DNA of 64,000 nucleotides, from contig JAGQDJ010000156.1 of assembly GCA_022885665.1 (NCBI GenBank), positions 558,001 through 622,000 of the forward strand. Direction: 5' to 3'. The notes under the pieces were generated by a model. That model searched no databases and had not been told where the DNA came from. It saw nothing but the letters and a program-made list of their open reading frames with translations. Shown piece after piece: positions 61,043 to 64,000 of this stretch. A program made the position numbers and the translations under genes. The DNA comes from Triops longicaudatus (lineage: Eukaryota; Arthropoda; Branchiopoda; Notostraca; Triopsidae). How positions within the stretch are numbered: the first letter of the stretch is position 1; each line of letters opens with the position of its first letter.

Positions 61043-61649
61043 GCCTTTATAGAAGCTTCTTTCTGGTGTTGGTCTGTCATTGTGATCCAACAAGTAACCT
61101 TACCTTACTTATGTTCTTTGTGTCTCTTTCTTGTATCTAAGTCACATGAAACACGTTTTTATGCCTTTCAAGATCTGTTCCAAGTCGGCATGGTAGCAGT
61201 ACTGCGTGGTAAACAGATATTTTTTCACGATATTTTCCAGCTAGTGACGCATGTTTTTTATCCCGTAAAAATATATACTGCTTGTTAAAAAAAAAATTGT
61301 AACTGCTTGAATAAATTCCCTGTAATCTTGTAAGTTTTGTTTTCTCATTTTATTAGTTATTTTTTTTTTTTTATCGTGGCCAATTTGTATGTTATGCTGG
61401 CGACTTTTTACGACCTGTTGGATGCACACCTTTTGTCGCATGCTTGTTGAACAGTTTTGTGAAGCTGCTCGGATAAGAAAGTGAGAATGCCGGAATAAAT
61501 TCCTTATACTTTGGAGTCTTGGTTTTCGTTTTTCACGTTTTCTACGTTGCTCATAGAAATGTAACAATTTGTTAGAAAAATGTTTATTCTGAGCAGGACG
61601 ATATTGCAAAGCGTGTAAATCGCCTACAAGCTTTGAGTGTGTGACGAAA
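61043..61649. terminator. Convergent 3' region TMEM63 / PPP2R3C with polyadenylation signals
   Basis: Plus-strand AATAAA at 61310-61315 and 61494-61499 could end TMEM63. A minus-strand AATAAA at 61583-61588, 62 bp past the stop, could end PPP2R3C. The two plus-strand signals lie in similar words (GAATAAATTCC). Confidence 0.55.
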
Positions 61650-63487
61650 TTATCGTGTCCTATCGTCTCGTTGGTCCGCTACGACCGCTTCTCGATTCTC
61701 ATAAGCCCAGAATCCATTCAAATCAATGAGAATGCTAACGACAGTATCACCGTGGCCACTATGAATAATCCAAATGAATGTAAACTGACCGAAAATACAT
61801 TAACCTATATTTACCAGTTAACAAGATCCTCCAAAGTAATTTTGGTGGGATCTTTGGGTTTGACCATGTCAAAGATCTCGTCTTTAACGTCTTCAAACGG
61901 TACCGGCTCTTGCTGGTGGAGTTTCATTTGATCCCTCACAGCCTACCGCACAAACAGACCGTAAATGCAGTAATGAATATGGTTTGCTGTAAGAAAGTTA
62001 CCCTGAACAGATAATGCAGCGAAAAGGAATTAAGGTAGCCTTTGTGCTCCACGTCAAGAAGTCGAAAGAAGTATTGCAATGCTTGGGGTTCTTTTCTGTT
62101 TTCTAAAGCTAGCACAAAATCTAGGTAAGTTTTGTAGTCCATTTCACCGTCATACGTTAAGCATTCCTCAAATACACGCTGGATAAAAACTGGAGTTAAA
62201 GTTCCGGTACCGTATCTAAATGTCAAGAAAAAAATGAGAAAGTACATCTTTTAACGCGACAAACAAAATACCTCGCTAATTCATCTTGCGAAAGCATTCC
62301 GTTGTGGTTACGATCAAGGTTTAAGTACTGTCCATACACACGTAACGCAGACTGGGCTGAAAACCAGTTCGCTTCTTGAGCATCTTTCGGCAATTCATCA
62401 TCGCGGAGCTTTGATAATTACGATGTATAATTGAATAGGAAAACAATGCCAATGTTCACTTCAAGCAAGTCATCCAAGAAGCTGCAAGCCAAAATATCTT
62501 GGATTCGCACCCTGCCAGTCCGAAGTGGATCGAGAAAGAAGAGAAATTTTCGCACCGCAGTGCACACGTAAAAAGAATGGAATGATTTTTCCAGTCCTTC
62601 CAACTGAGATAACGTAGGAATCAGCTCAGTTATATAGTTTTCGAGGTCCTACGAAAATACCAGAGCCAATTAGTGACCAAACAGATTTCAAACCGTAATT
62701 TCACTTACAGATTCTCTTAGATAGCCCTGACCAGTCACGTCGTAAAGTGAAAGTCCAATGCGGGTTTGATGGAGCCATACTTTTCGCATGACATAGTTGA
62801 ACATGGCCAAGATGGATATCCGCCCATGAACGTCGTTTTGCTGAAGCCGCGCGAACACGACGGGAGTGAAAAAAGATCTTGATACAAACTGATTTTTAGC
62901 TTCCCAGGATTAACATGGGGTTATATTTACTTGCACTTGCTAGTAGCTAAATTTCGAACTTTGAGGAACTGTTCATATGAAATCATATGTTCTCCGTTTA
63001 TTGCGGGGCCGCTATGGTGCTTCTCTAACAGCGCCCATAATGCCTGCCAATTAGATGCGTGGTTGTGAGTTTTGGTAATACTATTTTTTCCTGACAAAGA
63101 ACCTTTAGTTCGTTGTTGTCTAACAGCTCTTTGCTCTTCCTTTGCAAAAACGCGGCGCGAGCTTCTTCGCGGAATTTTTGTCCGAGCAAATCATCGTCCG
63201 CCGGTAACTTCAAAGCAGAAGAATAATTTTGAACTGAAGCCGTAATTCATAGAAATATTACTTTGGTGTAAAACTCTGGTATTAACGGTAGGCTCATCTC
63301 CCGATTTGTATCATCTCCTTTTAACTGACCCAAGTACTTTTGCGTCAACGCATCTTCATCTTCTTTTTCTGTCACATTGAAAAGAATATAAGTAAGCGAA
63401 TAAAAGAAACGAACAATGGAAAATACCAGAAAACTGAGATGACGTGTCTATTTTATTTATTGATCTGAGAAGACCTTTCAGGTCCAT
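61650..63487 (-). CDS. PPP2R3C: PP2A regulatory subunit B'' gamma (PPP2R3C / G5PR)
   Basis: Ten exons in phase: 63427-63487 (start ATG 63487), 63262-63368, 63103-63207, 62931-63043, 62709-62877, 62460-62648, 62272-62408, 62002-62215, 61815-61942 and 61650-61758; 443 residues (human 453). The subunit directs PP2A (and PP5) complexes and, with MCM3AP/FGFR1OP-type centrosome partners, works in phosphatase targeting. Conserved blocks are FREEARAAFLQRKSKELLDN, FNYVMRKVWLHQTRIGLSLY, KSFHSFYVCTAVRKFLFFLD and DILACSFLDDLLE. The EF-hand loop is DRNHNGMLSQDE, followed by EECLTYDGEMDYKTYLDFVL, DEIFDMVKPKDPTKITLEDL and SILIDLNGFW. One donor (after 63103) is a weak GTTCTT. The identification is secure. 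Confidence 0.96.
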
Positions 63488-63738
63488 GACGGTTAATAGA
63501 TAACACGTGTTTTGCCGAAAAGCCAAACATTAAACTTTTATTTGCGCGGCTAATATTGCTTCATCTTGACAGTTTGTATCTGCCACCTAGCAGGGTATGC
63601 ATGAATTAAGGTCACGTGACATTTAGGGAAGTCCACAAACCATATATAAAGGATTGCCAGTGACATACCAAGTGTAATAACGTTGCGTTGGTTGGCCTGG
63701 TGAAGATTTAATCCAAGGTTAACCAGTCTTGATCAACC
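63488..63738. promoter_or_regulatory. Divergent promoter PPP2R3C / rightmost gene, with TATA box and palindromic E-box
   Basis: About 250 bp between divergent start codons. TATATAAA at 63643-63650 lies 89 bp before the plus-strand ATG. A perfect GTCACGTGAC palindrome is at 63611-63620, the site class bound by USF/MITF/TFE bHLH-Zip proteins. A second CACGTG lies at about 63506-63511 (TAACACGTGTT). Confidence 0.5.
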
Positions 63739-63762
63739 ATGACAAACAGTCAAGCCTTAGTT
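63739..63762 (+). CDS. First coding exon of an unidentified gene leaving the window
   Basis: ATG at 63739 opens MTNSQALV and is followed at once by a strong donor, GTAAGT. It lies 89 bp downstream of a TATA box. The rest of the gene is beyond the right edge, so no function can be given. The remaining sequence to 64000 would be its first intron. Confidence 0.5.
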
Positions 63763-64000
63763 GTAAGTACTAGCAAATGAAACAAAAAACTGCACGGTAG
63801 ACATAGGGAAATTACAATTTAAATTGGCTAAAGAAAGCTGGAGACGGCAATGTGCCTCGAAAGCGGTACTCATAGACATAGTAACAAACCATTTTAACTA
63901 TACTTCATATGCACAATGAGAAAGTATGCACTTGCTTAGAAAATGTGGATTAATTATAAAATAGGAAACGCATTCTGCACATAAATATAACCGTTTAACA

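Overview
The window is nuclear DNA of an animal, most likely a non-vertebrate one. Every recognisable gene is split by spliceosomal GT-AG introns. In the right-hand 23 kb most introns are only about 45-70 bp, while genes in the left half have introns of 0.3-14 kb. The protein set (Dixin, SIDT/SID-1, XKR, TMEM63, BRCC36, PPP2R3C) is metazoan. The sequence alone does not let me name a phylum. The DNA is AT-rich with several A/T low-complexity tracts.

Left part (1-8 kb): the 5' two-thirds of a Dixin-like Wnt-pathway gene on the minus strand (coding exons 833-4907), whose DIX domain would lie beyond the left edge. Upstream of it, also on the minus strand, is a large uncharacterised single-pass membrane protein gene (core exons 8135-31707, possibly reaching 34.7 kb). 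It has a cysteine-containing extracellular part, one transmembrane exon and a cytoplasmic tail of about 500 residues with an SH2-type tyrosine motif. Its giant intron (16.3-30.4 kb) holds short inverted-repeat transposons, an ATT microsatellite and no recognisable gene.

Middle (34.7-41.3 kb): gene-poor, with transposon fragments, hairpins and a poly(A) tract.

Right part (41.3-64 kb): a dense run of genes. In order these are POLR2I/RPB9 (-), an intact single-exon pogo/Tigger-type transposase-derived gene (+) that has lost two of its three catalytic acidic residues, BRCC36 (+), ARL2 (-), a SID-1-like SIDT gene (-), an XK-related scramblase-family gene (-), proteasome ATPase PSMC4 (-), mechanosensitive channel TMEM63 (+), PP2A regulatory subunit PPP2R3C (-), and the first exon of an unidentified gene (+) leaving the right edge. 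I resolved full exon chains with matching splice phases for POLR2I, BRCC36, ARL2, SIDT, XKR, PSMC4, TMEM63 and PPP2R3C. Predicted lengths match known family lengths closely (ARL2 184 aa, PSMC4 418 aa, SIDT 825 aa), except BRCC36, which is short.

The genes do not form one pathway; they are housekeeping and membrane genes packed together. The most notable items are the probably domesticated transposase gene (43.3-44.9 kb), which sits among several TA-flanked miniature elements with pogo/Tigger-like ends, and the unrecognised receptor-like gene.
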